Source: Paracoccaceae bacterium (GTDB taxonomy: Bacteria; Pseudomonadota; Alphaproteobacteria; Rhodobacterales; Rhodobacteraceae). From it: DNA of 64,000 bases. The first letter of the stretch is position 1, and every line of letters begins with the position of its first letter. The position numbers were made by a program, and so were the translations under genes. The notes below the pieces were generated by a model, which saw only the letters and a program-made list of their open reading frames with translations, was not told where the DNA came from and ran no database searches. Location: the NCBI GenBank assembly GCA_020425085.1, contig JAGQRW010000007.1, positions 558,001 to 622,000 on the forward strand, written 5' to 3'. This document shows, piece by piece, positions 27,414 through 37,263 of the stretch.

Positions 27414-28070
27414 ATGGTGTTCAAGCGGCGTAAACAGTTGTCCTGGGGGCGGTGGATCGTGGAAGGTGTCTATCCGCGTTCGGGCTGGCGCCGCGCCGCA
27501 AGCTATGTCGTGCATCGACTGCGACGCCTGCCCGACACCTCGCACAAGATCGCGCGTGGCGTCGGCATCGGCATATTTGTCAGCTTCACTCCGTTTTTCG
27601 GGCTGCATTTCGTGGTGGCGGCGTTGATGTCACTGGCGCTCAGGGGCAATGTTCTGGCGGCACTTCTCAGCACGTTTTTCGGCAATCCTCTGACCTTTCC
27701 GTTCATCGCCGCAGGCAGTCTGACGCTTGGCACATGGATGCTGGGGGTTGATCCTGATCCGGCGCTGCACAAATCGGTATTTCGCCTGTTCGCCCAGGCA
27801 AGCGGCGATTTCTGGCACAATTTCAAGGCGATCTTCAACGCCAATACGGTCGACTGGACGCATCTGGGGGAATTCTTCCGGGGTGTGTTTCTGCCCTACC
27901 TTCTCGGTGGCATCGGGCCGGGAATCCTGTTCGGTCTGGCCGGATATTTCCTTAGTCAGCCGGTGATCGCCGCCTATCAGAAGCGCCGCAAACGCCGGCT
28001 TTTGTCGCGGCTCAAGGAACGGCACAAGAGTTCCGCCAAAAAGGCTGACGAGGACAGGGGACAACCTTAG
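27414..28070 (+). CDS. DUF2062 membrane protein
   Basis: A 218-residue protein with basic ends and two hydrophobic regions. The block GVGIGIFVSFTPFFGLHFVVAALMSLALRGN and the following STFFGNPLTFPFIAAGSLTLG are the DUF2062 signature. Function is unknown; it sits between rsh and pdxJ, an order conserved in alphaproteobacteria. The C-terminal tail is strongly basic and presumably cytoplasmic. Confidence 0.88.
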   Translation: MVFKRRKQLSWGRWIVEGVYPRSGWRRAASYVVHRLRRLPDTSHKIARGVGIGIFVSFTPFFGLHFVVAALMSLALRGNVLAALLSTFFGNPLTFPFIAAGSLTLGTWMLGVDPDPALHKSVFRLFAQASGDFWHNFKAIFNANTVDWTHLGEFFRGVFLPYLLGGIGPGILFGLAGYFLSQPVIAAYQKRRKRRLLSRLKERHKSSAKKADEDRGQP

Positions 28071-28136
28071 ACTGGGCGGCGAATCAACTACCGCCGGCGG
28101 TGGCTTCCATCCCGTCCAATGATCGAAAGGCCAGAA

Positions 28137-28901
28137 ATGCAAGCTTCTGTGACCGAGGCCAGGAAAAAGCTCAGGCTTGGGGTGAACATCGACCATGTAG
28201 CAACCGTCAGGAATGCCCGTGGGTCGGCCTATCCGGAACCGCTGCGCGCCGCCCTCCTGGCGCAACAGGCAGGTGCCGAGGGCATCACGGCGCATCTGCG
28301 CGAGGATCGCCGTCATATCGTCGACAGCGACATCGCGGCGCTGATGGCGCATCTGACGATCCCGCTCAACTTTGAAATGGCCGCCACTGCTGAAATGCAG
28401 GCAATCGCGCTGGCGCACCGGCCGCATGCGGTCTGCCTCGTGCCGGAAAAGCGCGAGGAGCGCACCACCGAAGGCGGCCTTGACATCCTGCGTGAAGAAA
28501 GGCGGCTGGCGGCATATGTTGCGCCGCTTCGCGATGCCGGCTGCCGGGTGTCGATTTTCATCGCCCCCGACCGCGCCCAGATCGAGGCCGCGGTAAGAAT
28601 CAAGGCGCCGGTGATCGAACTTCACACCGGGGCCTACTGCGACCATCACGCCCAGGGCCACATGGCCGAGCGTGACGCCGAACTGGTGCGGCTGGCGGAA
28701 ATGGCGGCATTTGCCCATTCGCTGGGGCTTGAGGTGCATGCCGGCCACGGCCTGACCTATGACACGGTTACACCGATTGCCCGTCTGCCCGAGGTGGCAG
28801 AGCTGAATATTGGCCATTTCCTGATCGGCGAAGCGATTTTCACCGGCCTGACCGCTGCCATCGCCGAAATGCGCCGCCTGATGGATGAGGCGAGGTTGTG
28901 A
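28137..28901 (+). CDS. pdxJ: Pyridoxine 5'-phosphate synthase
   Basis: A TIM-barrel enzyme that condenses 1-deoxyxylulose 5-phosphate with 3-amino-2-oxopropyl phosphate in vitamin B6 synthesis. Diagnostic blocks are [28 protein letters not shown] and [15 protein letters not shown]. The ATG at 28137 was preferred over one at 28119 because GAAAGG (28125-28130) precedes it; 254 residues. Its stop overlaps the GTG start of acpS. Confidence 0.96.
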   Translation: MQASVTEARKKLRLGVNIDHVATVRNARGSAYPEPLRAALLAQQAGAEGITAHLREDRRHIVDSDIAALMAHLTIPLNFEMAATAEMQAIALAHRPHAVCLVPEKREERTTEGGLDILREERRLAAYVAPLRDAGCRVSIFIAPDRAQIEAAVRIKAPVIELHTGAYCDHHAQGHMAERDAELVRLAEMAAFAHSLGLEVHAGHGLTYDTVTPIARLPEVAELNIGHFLIGEAIFTGLTAAIAEMRRLMDEARL

Positions 28902-29335
28902 TCCTTGGCGTGGGCACCGATCTTGCCAATATCGAACGTATCGAACGGATACTGATCCGCTATGGCGATCGTTTCCGCAACCGGGTCTTTACCGCCACCG
29001 AACAGAAAAAGGCCGAACGTCGCCGCGACACCGCCGGCACCTATGCCAAACGATGGGCGGCAAAAGAGGCGTGTTCCAAAGCCCTTGGCACCGGCCTCAG
29101 GATGGGGATTTCGTGGAAGGACATGGCCGTCAGCAACCTCAGAACCGGTCAGCCGCGTATGCAGGTCACTGGCTGGGCGGCGCAGCGATTGCAGGCCATG
29201 ACCCCGCCGGGGATGGAGGCGCATATCCATGTCAGCCTGACCGACGATCACCCCTGGGCGCAGGCATTTGTGATCATCGAGGCGTTGCCGCTTCCCACCG
29301 GCAGCTTGACTTCCCCGGATCAACCGATCATTTAG
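28898..29335 (+). CDS. acpS: Holo-[acyl-carrier-protein] synthase
   Basis: A 145-residue phosphopantetheinyl transferase. The magnesium motif [14 protein letters not shown] and the downstream [15 protein letters not shown] block are characteristic. GTG start overlapping the pdxJ stop (GTGA), indicating coupling. It activates acyl carrier proteins for lipid synthesis. Confidence 0.96.
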   Translation: MILGVGTDLANIERIERILIRYGDRFRNRVFTATEQKKAERRRDTAGTYAKRWAAKEACSKALGTGLRMGISWKDMAVSNLRTGQPRMQVTGWAAQRLQAMTPPGMEAHIHVSLTDDHPWAQAFVIIEALPLPTGSLTSPDQPII

Positions 29336-29366
29336 CGCAAAACCCAACAGACAACAGGCGGAAATC

Positions 29367-30155
29367 ATGGCGGATCAGGCAAAAAAGCAGGACGGCGTCT
29401 GGGAGTGGACGAAAACCATCGTCTATGCGCTATTGCTGGCCGGCGTCATTCGCACGCTGTTCTTTCAACCCTTCTGGATCCCGTCGGGTTCGATGAAAGA
29501 CACGCTTTTGATCGGTGATTTCCTGTTCGTGAACAAGATGGCCTATGGCTATTCCCGCCATTCCTGCCCGTTTTCCATGTGCCCGTTTTCCGGCCGCATA
29601 CTGGCAAGCGAACCGGAACGCGGCGATGTCGTGGTGTTCAAGCACCCGGTCAGCAACGAGGATTTCATCAAACGCCTGATCGGCCTGCCGGGCGACCGGA
29701 TCCAGATGATAAACGGCGTTCTCAACATCAATGGCGAGCCGGTCAAGCTGGAACCGGCCGGGCAGTTTGACGAGGCTTATCTGCCACAAGGCCCGATTGG
29801 CAACATGCCGCGATGTGAAAACGGTCTGGTAGGGCCGGGCGAGATTTGCATCAAGACGCGCATGCGTGAAACTCTGCCAAACGGTGTCACCCACGATATC
29901 CTCAATATCGACGACAACGGATTTGCCGACAACACCAAGGTTTTCACGGTGCCCGAGGGCGAATATTTCTTCATGGGCGACAACCGCGACAATTCCCAGG
30001 ACAGCCGGTTTCCCCGCACCATCGGCGGTGTGGGCTATGTGCCGTTTGAAAATCTGGTGGGCCGCGCGGATCGGATAATGTTCTCATCGGCCGGGCGGTC
30101 GATCCTGGCATTCTGGACCTGGCGAAAGGATCGCTATTTCAAGGCGATCGAGTGA
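29367..30155 (+). CDS. lepB: Signal peptidase I
   Basis: A 262-residue membrane peptidase that removes Sec and Tat signal peptides at the periplasmic face. One N-terminal helix (about residues 17-34) is followed by the catalytic serine in IPSGSM (Ser42), the lysine in [14 protein letters not shown] and the [12 protein letters not shown] motif. Its stop codon overlaps the GTG start of rnc. Confidence 0.97.
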   Translation: MADQAKKQDGVWEWTKTIVYALLLAGVIRTLFFQPFWIPSGSMKDTLLIGDFLFVNKMAYGYSRHSCPFSMCPFSGRILASEPERGDVVVFKHPVSNEDFIKRLIGLPGDRIQMINGVLNINGEPVKLEPAGQFDEAYLPQGPIGNMPRCENGLVGPGEICIKTRMRETLPNGVTHDILNIDDNGFADNTKVFTVPEGEYFFMGDNRDNSQDSRFPRTIGGVGYVPFENLVGRADRIMFSSAGRSILAFWTWRKDRYFKAIE

Positions 30156-30844
30156 AACTTTCCGCCGAACTCAAGGCGTTCTCTGCGCGCCTCGGGCATG
30201 ATTTCAAGCGCCCGGAACTGTTGATCGAGGCGATGACGCATGCTTCGCTGTCTTCCCCCACACGGCCCGACAATCAGCGGCTGGAGTTTCTGGGCGACCG
30301 GGTGCTGGGGCTGGTCATCGCCGAAGCACTGCTAAAGGCCGATCCCGATGCCTCCGAAGGCATGCTGGCGCCGCGTTTCAACTCATTGGTGCGCAAGGAA
30401 ACCTGCGCGCGGATTGCCAAAACCGTTTTGCTCGGCGACGCGCTGAAGCTCGGGCGCAGCGAAATGATGTCGGGCGGACGGCGCAAGCAGGCGCTGCTTG
30501 GCGACGCGATGGAGGCGGTGATCGCGGCGGTTTACCTCGATGCCGGATTTGTGGCAGCACAGGCGATGATCCTGAAACACTGGGCCAGACATATCGAAAA
30601 CGCCGAAACCGACGCCCGCGATGCCAAGACGGCCTTGCAGGAATGGGCGCAGTCCCGCGGCATGGAGCCGCCGCAATACCTTGAATCCGGTCGAGCCGGT
30701 CCGGACCATGCGCCGGTTTTCACCATTGTCGCCAGCCTGCAATCGGGCGAAACCGCCACCGCCACCGCCAGTTCCAAACGCCAGGCACAGCAGGCGGCGG
30801 CAACCATGTTGCTGGCCCAACTGGAGGCATCAAATGACGGTTGA
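30152..30844 (+). CDS. rnc: Ribonuclease III
   Basis: A 230-residue double-strand RNA endonuclease. The catalytic signature [15 protein letters not shown] is present, as is the second acidic patch in [19 protein letters not shown]; a dsRNA-binding domain closes the protein ([16 protein letters not shown]). GTG start coupled to lepB; the end overlaps the era start by 11 bases. Confidence 0.97.
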   Translation: MKLSAELKAFSARLGHDFKRPELLIEAMTHASLSSPTRPDNQRLEFLGDRVLGLVIAEALLKADPDASEGMLAPRFNSLVRKETCARIAKTVLLGDALKLGRSEMMSGGRRKQALLGDAMEAVIAAVYLDAGFVAAQAMILKHWARHIENAETDARDAKTALQEWAQSRGMEPPQYLESGRAGPDHAPVFTIVASLQSGETATATASSKRQAQQAAATMLLAQLEASNDG

Positions 30845-31751
30845 ACGCTGCGGCTTCATTGCCCTGATCGGCGAACCGAATGCCGGAAAATCGACGCTGC
30901 TGAACCGCATGGTCGGGGCCAAGGTCTCGATCGTCACGCACAAGGTGCAGACCACCCGAACGCGCATTCGCGGTGTGGCGCTGTCGGGCCGCTCGCAACT
31001 GGTATTCGTTGACACGCCGGGCCTGTTCCGCCCGCGCCGCAGGCTTGACCGGGCCATGGTTTCCGCCGCCTGGGCCGGGGCAGGGGATGCCGATGTCATC
31101 GTTCTGTTGATCGAGGCCCATCGCGGCATCACCGAAGGGGTTGAAACCATCATCGAAGGTCTGAAGGAACGGCTGGGACCGGATCAGCCGGTGGCGCTGG
31201 CAATCAACAAGATTGACCGGGTCAAGGCGGAAACCCTGCTGGCGCTGACCACGCGACTGAACGCGGCATATGATTTCAGCCGCACCTTCATGATCTCTGC
31301 CGAAAAGGGCCACGGTGTCGATGATCTGAAAACCTGGCTGGCGGAAATGGTGCCGGTCGGGCCTTGGCACTATCCCGAAGACCAGATTGCCGATCTGCCG
31401 CTGCGCCAGATCGCAGCCGAAATCACCCGGGAGAAACTTACCCTCAGGCTGCATCAGGAATTACCCTATCAACTGACTGTGGAAACCGAAAGCTGGCAGG
31501 AAAAAAAGGATGGCAGCATCAGGATCGGCCAGTTGATCTATGTCACCCGCGAGGGGCACCGGGGCATCATTCTCGGCCCGAATGGCGAGACGATCAAATC
31601 CATCGGCACCGCCGCGCGCAAGGATATCAGCGAATTCCTCGGCCAGAAAGTACACCTGTTTCTAGAGGTCAAGGTCCGCCCGAACTGGCAGGAAGACAGC
31701 GAACGCTACAGCGAAATGGGCCTTGATTTCAAGGATGGCAACCAGAGTTAG
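30834..31751 (+). CDS. era: GTPase Era
   Basis: A 305-residue ribosome-assembly GTPase. The P-loop GEPNAGKST, switch-region DTPGLF and NKID motifs are seen, followed by a KH domain with [20 protein letters not shown] that binds the 16S rRNA 3' end. The ATG at 30834 lies inside rnc, overlapping it by 11 bases, and is chosen because the G domain starts at residue 7; the frame extending upstream has no homology. Confidence 0.97.
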   Translation: MTVERCGFIALIGEPNAGKSTLLNRMVGAKVSIVTHKVQTTRTRIRGVALSGRSQLVFVDTPGLFRPRRRLDRAMVSAAWAGAGDADVIVLLIEAHRGITEGVETIIEGLKERLGPDQPVALAINKIDRVKAETLLALTTRLNAAYDFSRTFMISAEKGHGVDDLKTWLAEMVPVGPWHYPEDQIADLPLRQIAAEITREKLTLRLHQELPYQLTVETESWQEKKDGSIRIGQLIYVTREGHRGIILGPNGETIKSIGTAARKDISEFLGQKVHLFLEVKVRPNWQEDSERYSEMGLDFKDGNQS

Positions 31752-31762
31752 GGGGAAGGGCG

Positions 31763-32092
31763 ATGACAAGGCTTACCTCGGAATTCTGGGTCGCCGCCTA
31801 TTTGCGCCGCCTGCAACTGGCGAATATCCCGGCCTTTGTCACCGCCAAAGGTAATGCGACAGCCGGCAATATCATGGTCAAACTCAACACCCTCGATGGC
31901 CGGGCGCAGGCGTTTCAGCGCAGCTATGACGCCGAAGGCGGTCGGATCTGGATGCTGCTGAGTGAGGGCGATGACAAGGATGTCGACGCATCGCTAAACC
32001 GCCAGCGCGGTTTTGATCGCGATATCTGGATTATCGAGGTCGAGGACCGCAATGGCCGGCACCTGCTCGACGAGCCGGGATTTTCCGACTAG
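31763..32092 (+). CDS. DUF1491 family protein
   Basis: A 109-residue protein matching DUF1491: WVAAYLRRLQLANIPAFVTAKGNATAGNIMVKLNTLDGRA and the C-terminal RDIWIIEVEDRNGRHLLD. The gene occurs between era and recO in many alphaproteobacteria. Function is unknown. It starts 11 bases after era and ends 9 bases before recO, so it is part of the same operon. Confidence 0.87.
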   Translation: MTRLTSEFWVAAYLRRLQLANIPAFVTAKGNATAGNIMVKLNTLDGRAQAFQRSYDAEGGRIWMLLSEGDDKDVDASLNRQRGFDRDIWIIEVEDRNGRHLLDEPGFSD

Positions 32093-32101
32093 ATTTGCCC
32101 G

Positions 32102-32827
32102 ATGGACTGGCGGGATCAGGGTGTATTGCTGCGGGTGCGCGGATATGGCGAAAGCTCGGCCATCATCGAGGTTTTCACCGAAACCCACGGTCGGCATCTG
32201 GGTATCGTCCGAGGCGGGCTGTCGGCAAAAAAGGCCGCTACCCTGCAACCCGGCACCCAGCTCGATCTGGAATGGCGCGCGCGCCTGGAAGAACATCTCG
32301 GCAGCTATCGCGTCGAACCGCTGAAAGCGCGTGCTGCTCTGATGATGCAGGACAGGGCGGCACTGGCCTGCCTGAATACGATCTGTGGCCTTCTGGCCTT
32401 TGCGCTGGCCGAACGCGAGGCGCATCCCCGGCTTTATGCCGCAACCCAAAGCCTGCTTGATCTGCTTGGTGACGGTGCAGCGTGGCAGGGTGCCTATCTT
32501 GCCTGGGAATTGCTGCTGCTGTCGGAACTGGGGTTTCGTCTTGAACTTGATCAATGTGCGGTGACCGGTGCCACCGACGGGTTGGCCTATGTTTCGCCGA
32601 AATCCGGCCGTGCCGTCAGCCACAGCGGTGCCGCCGAATGGGCCGACCGGCTGCTGCCCTATCCAGATCCTGACGACATCGTCAGCGCACTTGGCACCAG
32701 CGGGTATTTCCTGACAAACTGGCTGGCCCCGGCACTTGGGTCGAAATCGTTGCCATCGGCACGGGCGCGGCTGATCGGGCTGCTGGAAAAAACCGGAACC
32801 GAACCGAGCCGCGATGCACCGATCTGA
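32102..32827 (+). CDS. recO: DNA repair protein RecO
   Basis: A 241-residue recombination mediator that helps load RecA on gaps. The OB-fold N-terminus ([23 protein letters not shown]) and the helical C-terminal part are as expected. In place of the usual zinc-ribbon-like four cysteines only one remains ([23 protein letters not shown]), as is common in alphaproteobacterial RecO. It ends the long rpoZ-to-recO run. Confidence 0.94.
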   Translation: MDWRDQGVLLRVRGYGESSAIIEVFTETHGRHLGIVRGGLSAKKAATLQPGTQLDLEWRARLEEHLGSYRVEPLKARAALMMQDRAALACLNTICGLLAFALAEREAHPRLYAATQSLLDLLGDGAAWQGAYLAWELLLLSELGFRLELDQCAVTGATDGLAYVSPKSGRAVSHSGAAEWADRLLPYPDPDDIVSALGTSGYFLTNWLAPALGSKSLPSARARLIGLLEKTGTEPSRDAPI

Positions 32828-32850
32828 AAACCCGTTGCCTGCCTTGCCAT

Positions 32851-32977
32851 CATTGTTCGTCAAATACTCTGGGGGGTACGGGGGAAACCCCCGGTCCGGC
32901 GCAACAGCCGGTTTCAGCAGCAAGATCGCAGGCCGGATCCTGCGTTCATGCCGGGTATGAGTATTTGCGGAACAATG
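32851..32977. repeat. Inverted-repeat element between recO and hemE, with GC hairpin
   Basis: The left end 32851-32869 is the complement of GAGTATTTGACGAACAATG; the right end 32959-32977 reads GAGTATTTGCGGAACAATG. The 19-base ends match at 17 positions in inverted orientation and enclose about 90 bases that include GGGGG-AAA-CCCCC (32880-32892). This looks like two head-to-head copies of the dispersed element or a small MITE-like unit. It lies between convergent genes and may terminate both. Confidence 0.7.
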
Positions 32978-32983
32978 AGAATA

Positions 32984-34012
32984 TCAGTTGCGCAGGGCGG
33001 CAAGCATGATATCGACGTTTTTCGGGTCGGCATCGGGTGTGATGCCGTGGCCAAGGTTGAAGATATGCGGCCCCCTAGCAAAGGCATCGCGGATTTGTCG
33101 GGTTGCATCAATCAGGGCCTGACCACCGTTCACCAGATGAACCGGGGCGAGATTGCCCTGGATGCAGCCGTCGACCTGAAGATACTCTGCCGCCCAGCCG
33201 GCATCGACGGAATTGTCGATGGCCAGGCAGTCCGCCGCGGTTTCGCGGGCAAAACCGATGTAGTTTTCGCCGGCTTCACGCGGAAAGGCGATCACCGGCA
33301 GGTCGGGATGCCGCGCCTTGAGGGCTGCAATGATGCGCTTTTGGGGTGCGGTCGAATATTTTGCAAAATCCGCACCTTTGAGAGAGCCAGCCCAGCTATC
33401 GAACAGTTTCACCACTTCGGCACCCGCCGCTACCTGGGCCAGCAGGTATTCGATGGTGGCCAGGGTTATCAGTTCGATCAGCGCATCGAAACTGGCCGGA
33501 TCCCCGGATTTCAGTGCATGTGCCGGGCCCTGGTCCAGGGTGCCGCGACCGGCGATCATGTAGGTTGCCACTGTCCATGGTGCACCGGCAAATCCGATCA
33601 GCGGTACATCGCTGGGCAGTTCCTCGCGCAGAATGCGCACGGTTTCATAGACTGGTGCCAGATGTTCATGGATTGCATCCGCCGGTTTCAGCCGCGCCAG
33701 ATCGGCAGCATTGCTGATGGTGGAAAGCCGTGGCCCTTCGCCGGTAACGAACCACAGATCAGCGCCGAGTGCCTGTGGCACCAGCAGGATGTCGGCAAAC
33801 AGGATCGCCGCGTCAAAGCCGAAGCGGCGGATCGGTTGCAGCGTTACCTCGGCCGCCAGTTCCGGCGTAAAACAGAGGCTTAGAAAATCGCCCGCCTTTT
33901 GTCGCGTCGCGCGGTATTCCGGCAGGTATCGCCCGGCCTGGCGCATCATCCAAACCGGCGGCACCTTCAGAACTTCGCCTTTGAGGGCCCGTATCAACAG
34001 TTTTTCGGCCAT
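32984..34012 (-). CDS. hemE: Uroporphyrinogen decarboxylase
   Basis: A 342-residue TIM-barrel enzyme of haem synthesis, converting uroporphyrinogen III to coproporphyrinogen III. The substrate-binding block [17 protein letters not shown] is intact at the N-terminus, and [18 protein letters not shown] is the second signature. Length is normal. It is convergent with recO. Confidence 0.97.
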   Translation of the reverse strand: MAEKLLIRALKGEVLKVPPVWMMRQAGRYLPEYRATRQKAGDFLSLCFTPELAAEVTLQPIRRFGFDAAILFADILLVPQALGADLWFVTGEGPRLSTISNAADLARLKPADAIHEHLAPVYETVRILREELPSDVPLIGFAGAPWTVATYMIAGRGTLDQGPAHALKSGDPASFDALIELITLATIEYLLAQVAAGAEVVKLFDSWAGSLKGADFAKYSTAPQKRIIAALKARHPDLPVIAFPREAGENYIGFARETAADCLAIDNSVDAGWAAEYLQVDGCIQGNLAPVHLVNGGQALIDATRQIRDAFARGPHIFNLGHGITPDADPKNVDIMLAALRN

Positions 34013-34182
34013 TTGCGCCTCGTCTCAGCCTGCTTTGTGCCCTGTCCTCTAGGCTTGGCGGTGGCTTGTCAATATGTCAGGCCGCCCAAAGCGACGTTTG
34101 GGTTCACCAGCATTACGAGCGGTGGTGAATTGACCGGGAAATGACCTGCAGGTGCGCTTGGCAATAGGGCAACGCTTGTGCG

Positions 34183-34563
34183 TCAGTTGGCAGCCGAACC
34201 AATCTTTGCAGCGCTGCCGCCGATACCTGATGCAGGCGCAGCCGCCGGAACCACACCGGGGCTGACGCCGCCACTGGGGTCGCTACCGGACCCGCTGCCG
34301 GACTTGCCACCCGCGTCTGCGTCTGAGGCAGCAGAGGCGGTGCTGAACGAGGTGGCGATGGCATAGTCATTCATCGCCGCAGCGGTGTTTTTGGCATTGC
34401 GTTCAACCCCGTTCTGGACCAGCGCCGACAAACCGATGCTGAGCGACAGGCAACTGGCGGTCAGGATCACCCATTCGATGGTCGTTGCACCGGATTGATC
34501 CCGGCCAAAGGCGTTCAGTCTGGCAAGCAGGGCACGCGGCGATTTCAATGACATCAAGGGCAT
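34183..34563 (-). CDS. Flp-type (class IVb) pilin-like protein with a long low-complexity tail
   Basis: A 126-residue protein. Residues about 20-50 read QSGATTIEWVILTASCLSLSIGL: a prepilin-peptidase site after Gly25 with Glu at +5 (Glu30) and a hydrophobic helix, as in Flp pilins. Normal Flp pilins end shortly after; here about 70 residues follow, the last 50 rich in Gly, Ser, Pro and Ala. No tad/cpa pilus genes are present in the window, so it could serve a pilus encoded elsewhere or be a distinct secreted protein. The 189 bases upstream hold no other gene. Confidence 0.75.
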   Translation of the reverse strand: MPLMSLKSPRALLARLNAFGRDQSGATTIEWVILTASCLSLSIGLSALVQNGVERNAKNTAAAMNDYAIATSFSTASAASDADAGGKSGSGSGSDPSGGVSPGVVPAAAPASGIGGSAAKIGSAAN

Positions 34564-34752
34564 GACGGCCTTCTTTGACTTGGGTTACCGTTCTGGATTT
34601 CAGCACGAAAAGGCGAAACCAAGTCATTATCCCGACAATTTTGCGCAAATTTGGCGATTCACGACCGAAATCGGCGTTTTCGGCGATCAGTGCGATGGCG
34701 AATTGTCGCATTCAGGTGCAACAGGCCGTACAGAGGGGCGCATTGCTGCCTA

Positions 34753-35925
34753 TTAGCATAGTTTTGGCAACAGCCGCATCAGCATCGCCAGACACGCCGA
34801 CAATTCGCTTAGGGCAACGAATTCATCGGGTTTGTGGGCCTCGGTGATATGACCGGGTCCGCAGACCACGGTGGAAATTCCCAGCGACTGAAACAGCCCG
34901 GCTTCGGTGCCAAAGGCGACAAGGCCGACGGAATTGCCGCCGGTCAGTTCCTGCACCAAACTGACCGCCTGGCTTTCGGGCATCGGTTCCAGCCCATCAA
35001 TATCGCCGATGATCTCGGTTTCAAGCGTCGCCTCGGGCCAGGTGGCCTGCATTTGCGGCAGCAACACCTGTTCGGCAAAGTTGTTGATGCGTTCGCGCAC
35101 GAATTTCTTGTCGCTCTGGTTGATCGGGCGGAATTCCCATTCGATTTCGCAGGTATTCGGGATGACGTTATGCGCCACACCGCCACGGATGCTGCCGACA
35201 TTGATGGTGGTCCATGGTGGTTCGAACCGGCTGTCGGCCGGGGCGCGGGGTTTCAGATCTTGTGCAATCCTCAAAAGCTCGCCGATATAGCGTGCTGCAT
35301 ATTCCACCGCGTTGACGCCGGCGGCGGGGGCGGATCCGTGCCCTTCCAGCCCGCCAAAGGTGGTGGTGGTTTCACAGCAACCCTTGTGCCCCTCGATCAC
35401 CTTCATTCCGGTCGGCTCGCCAATGATGCAGACGGATGGACGCCGCCCCGATGCCTTTAGCGCCGCCAGCATGACCTCGGCACCGAGGCAGCCGGTTTCC
35501 TCGTCATAGGTAAATGCGAAATGCAGCGGGCGGCTCAGTCTGGCGCTGGCGAACCGGGGGGCGATGGCCAGTGTGCAGGCGATGAACCCCTTCATGTCGC
35601 AGGTGCCGCGGCCATAAAGGTTGCCGTTATCCTCGCGCAGTTGAAAAGGATCGCTGCTCCAATCCTGGCCTTCGACCGGCACCACATCGGTATGACCGGA
35701 CAGGATGATGCCACCGTCGATATCCGGGCCAAGGGTGGCGAACAGGTTTGCCTTGGCGCCGCTGTCGTCCATGGTGATTTCACAGGTCGCGCCGAGGTCT
35801 TCCAGATACATCCTCAGGAATTCGATCACCGCCAGATTGCTGTCGGTGGATATGCTTGGCATCTCGACCAGAAGCCGTGTGAGTTCGACGGCGGTTTCCA
35901 GCAGATCGTCGGGTTCGGTCATCAT
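34753..35925 (-). CDS. argE: Acetylornithine deacetylase (M20 family)
   Basis: A 390-residue zinc hydrolase. The metal-site motifs ILSGHTDVVPV, YGRGTCDMKGF and YDEETGCLGAEV are present. The full-length size and closing TEAGLFQSLGISTVVCGPG block match ArgE, which gives ornithine from N-acetylornithine. Other M20 amidohydrolases are possible. Its first ATG overlaps the stop of the upstream MFS transporter gene (ATGA). Confidence 0.9.
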   Translation of the reverse strand: MMTEPDDLLETAVELTRLLVEMPSISTDSNLAVIEFLRMYLEDLGATCEITMDDSGAKANLFATLGPDIDGGIILSGHTDVVPVEGQDWSSDPFQLREDNGNLYGRGTCDMKGFIACTLAIAPRFASARLSRPLHFAFTYDEETGCLGAEVMLAALKASGRRPSVCIIGEPTGMKVIEGHKGCCETTTTFGGLEGHGSAPAAGVNAVEYAARYIGELLRIAQDLKPRAPADSRFEPPWTTINVGSIRGGVAHNVIPNTCEIEWEFRPINQSDKKFVRERINNFAEQVLLPQMQATWPEATLETEIIGDIDGLEPMPESQAVSLVQELTGGNSVGLVAFGTEAGLFQSLGISTVVCGPGHITEAHKPDEFVALSELSACLAMLMRLLPKLC

Positions 35926-37139
35926 GCAGTCACCATTTGCCGCGTCTCGCCCTTGCGGAACAGGATCAGAAGCACGATGCCGATATTTAGGAAATTCCAG
36001 GCGATACCGTTCAGGAACGCCATCTGGTAGGAACCGGTAAGATCATAGATATAACCCGACATCCAGCCGCCAAGCGCCATGCCGACAATGGTCGCCATGA
36101 TGACGAAACCGACCCGCTGACCGGCCTCGCGCGCGGGCATGTATTCGCGCACGATGATGGCGTAGCTGGGCACGATGCCCCCCTGCGACAGGCCGAACAC
36201 CAGCGACACGACGTAAAGCGAGGCCATGCCGTTGAACGGCAGGTAAAGAAACAGCGCGATACATTGCAGCACCGACCCGATCAGCAGGGTGTAGACCCCG
36301 CCCAACCAGTCGGCCAACAACCCTGACACCAGCCGCGACGCCACCCCGCCAAGCAGCATCAGCGACAGCATCTCGGCCCCCACGGCCGCCCCGAAGCCAA
36401 GATCGACGCAGAGGGCGACGATGTGAACCTGTGGCATCGCCATCGCCACGCAGCAGCCGATTCCGGCCAGTGCCAGCAGATATTGCAACTGCCTTGGGTT
36501 AAATGCCGAACGGCGCCGCCTGATCTCGCCGGCTGCATCCGAGGCCAGGATCGCCTCGGCCGGAACCCTGCGCCTGAGCAGCAGCGCCAGCGGGATCAGC
36601 ACCAGAACCGAGGTCGCGGCAATAACCATATAGGCCATGCGCCAGCCGCCCCCCGCCAGCAGGCCGCTAAGAATCATCGGCCAGATCGCGCCCGACAGAT
36701 AGTTGCCGCTGGCGGTGATCGCCACGGCAATGCCGCGTCGTCGCTGGAACCATAGCGAGATATCGGCAATCAGCGGCGCGAATCCGGCGGCGGTGCCAAA
36801 GCCGACGATGAATTGCATGACGGAAAACATCCACGCCGAATCAATCAAGGCCGCCCCGCCGAACCCGACACCAATCGCCAGCGCGGCACCGATCAGCGAA
36901 ATGGTGATGCCAAAGCGGTCCACCCACCGCCCGATCACCAGATTGCCAAGCGCGAAACCCAGCATGGTTGCGGTATAAGGCAGGGATGCGCCAGATCGGT
37001 CGATGCCGAATTCCGATTGGATGGCAGGCATGACCACGACGATGGCCCAGATTCCGACATTGCCCACCATGGCAATGACCAGCGTGATTCCGAGGCGAAA
37101 CCAGCTATAGCGGCTGTCAAGGATGGTGGCGACATTCAT
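35922..37139 (-). CDS. MFS transporter
   Basis: A 405-residue protein with about 12 hydrophobic segments and the loop motif GRWVDRFG after helix 2, as in the major facilitator superfamily. It resembles the oxalate/formate or monocarboxylate antiporter branch, but the substrate is unclear. The ATG at 37139 (MNVATILDSRYSW) was chosen over one 15 codons earlier because helix 1 begins shortly after. It is translationally coupled to argE, so its substrate may be an acylated amino acid; that is inference. Confidence 0.87.
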   Translation of the reverse strand: MNVATILDSRYSWFRLGITLVIAMVGNVGIWAIVVVMPAIQSEFGIDRSGASLPYTATMLGFALGNLVIGRWVDRFGITISLIGAALAIGVGFGGAALIDSAWMFSVMQFIVGFGTAAGFAPLIADISLWFQRRRGIAVAITASGNYLSGAIWPMILSGLLAGGGWRMAYMVIAATSVLVLIPLALLLRRRVPAEAILASDAAGEIRRRRSAFNPRQLQYLLALAGIGCCVAMAMPQVHIVALCVDLGFGAAVGAEMLSLMLLGGVASRLVSGLLADWLGGVYTLLIGSVLQCIALFLYLPFNGMASLYVVSLVFGLSQGGIVPSYAIIVREYMPAREAGQRVGFVIMATIVGMALGGWMSGYIYDLTGSYQMAFLNGIAWNFLNIGIVLLILFRKGETRQMVTA

Positions 37140-37263
37140 AGGGCCGGACGATAGGCCAGAGATCGGGGGTTGTCCAAGCCTCAATTTTCGCTACCAACAC
37201 CTCTGGCGGACCCGGTTCCGTTTCATCCATTCACGCCCGAGGCAGGCCCGTTTGACCCAGAAA

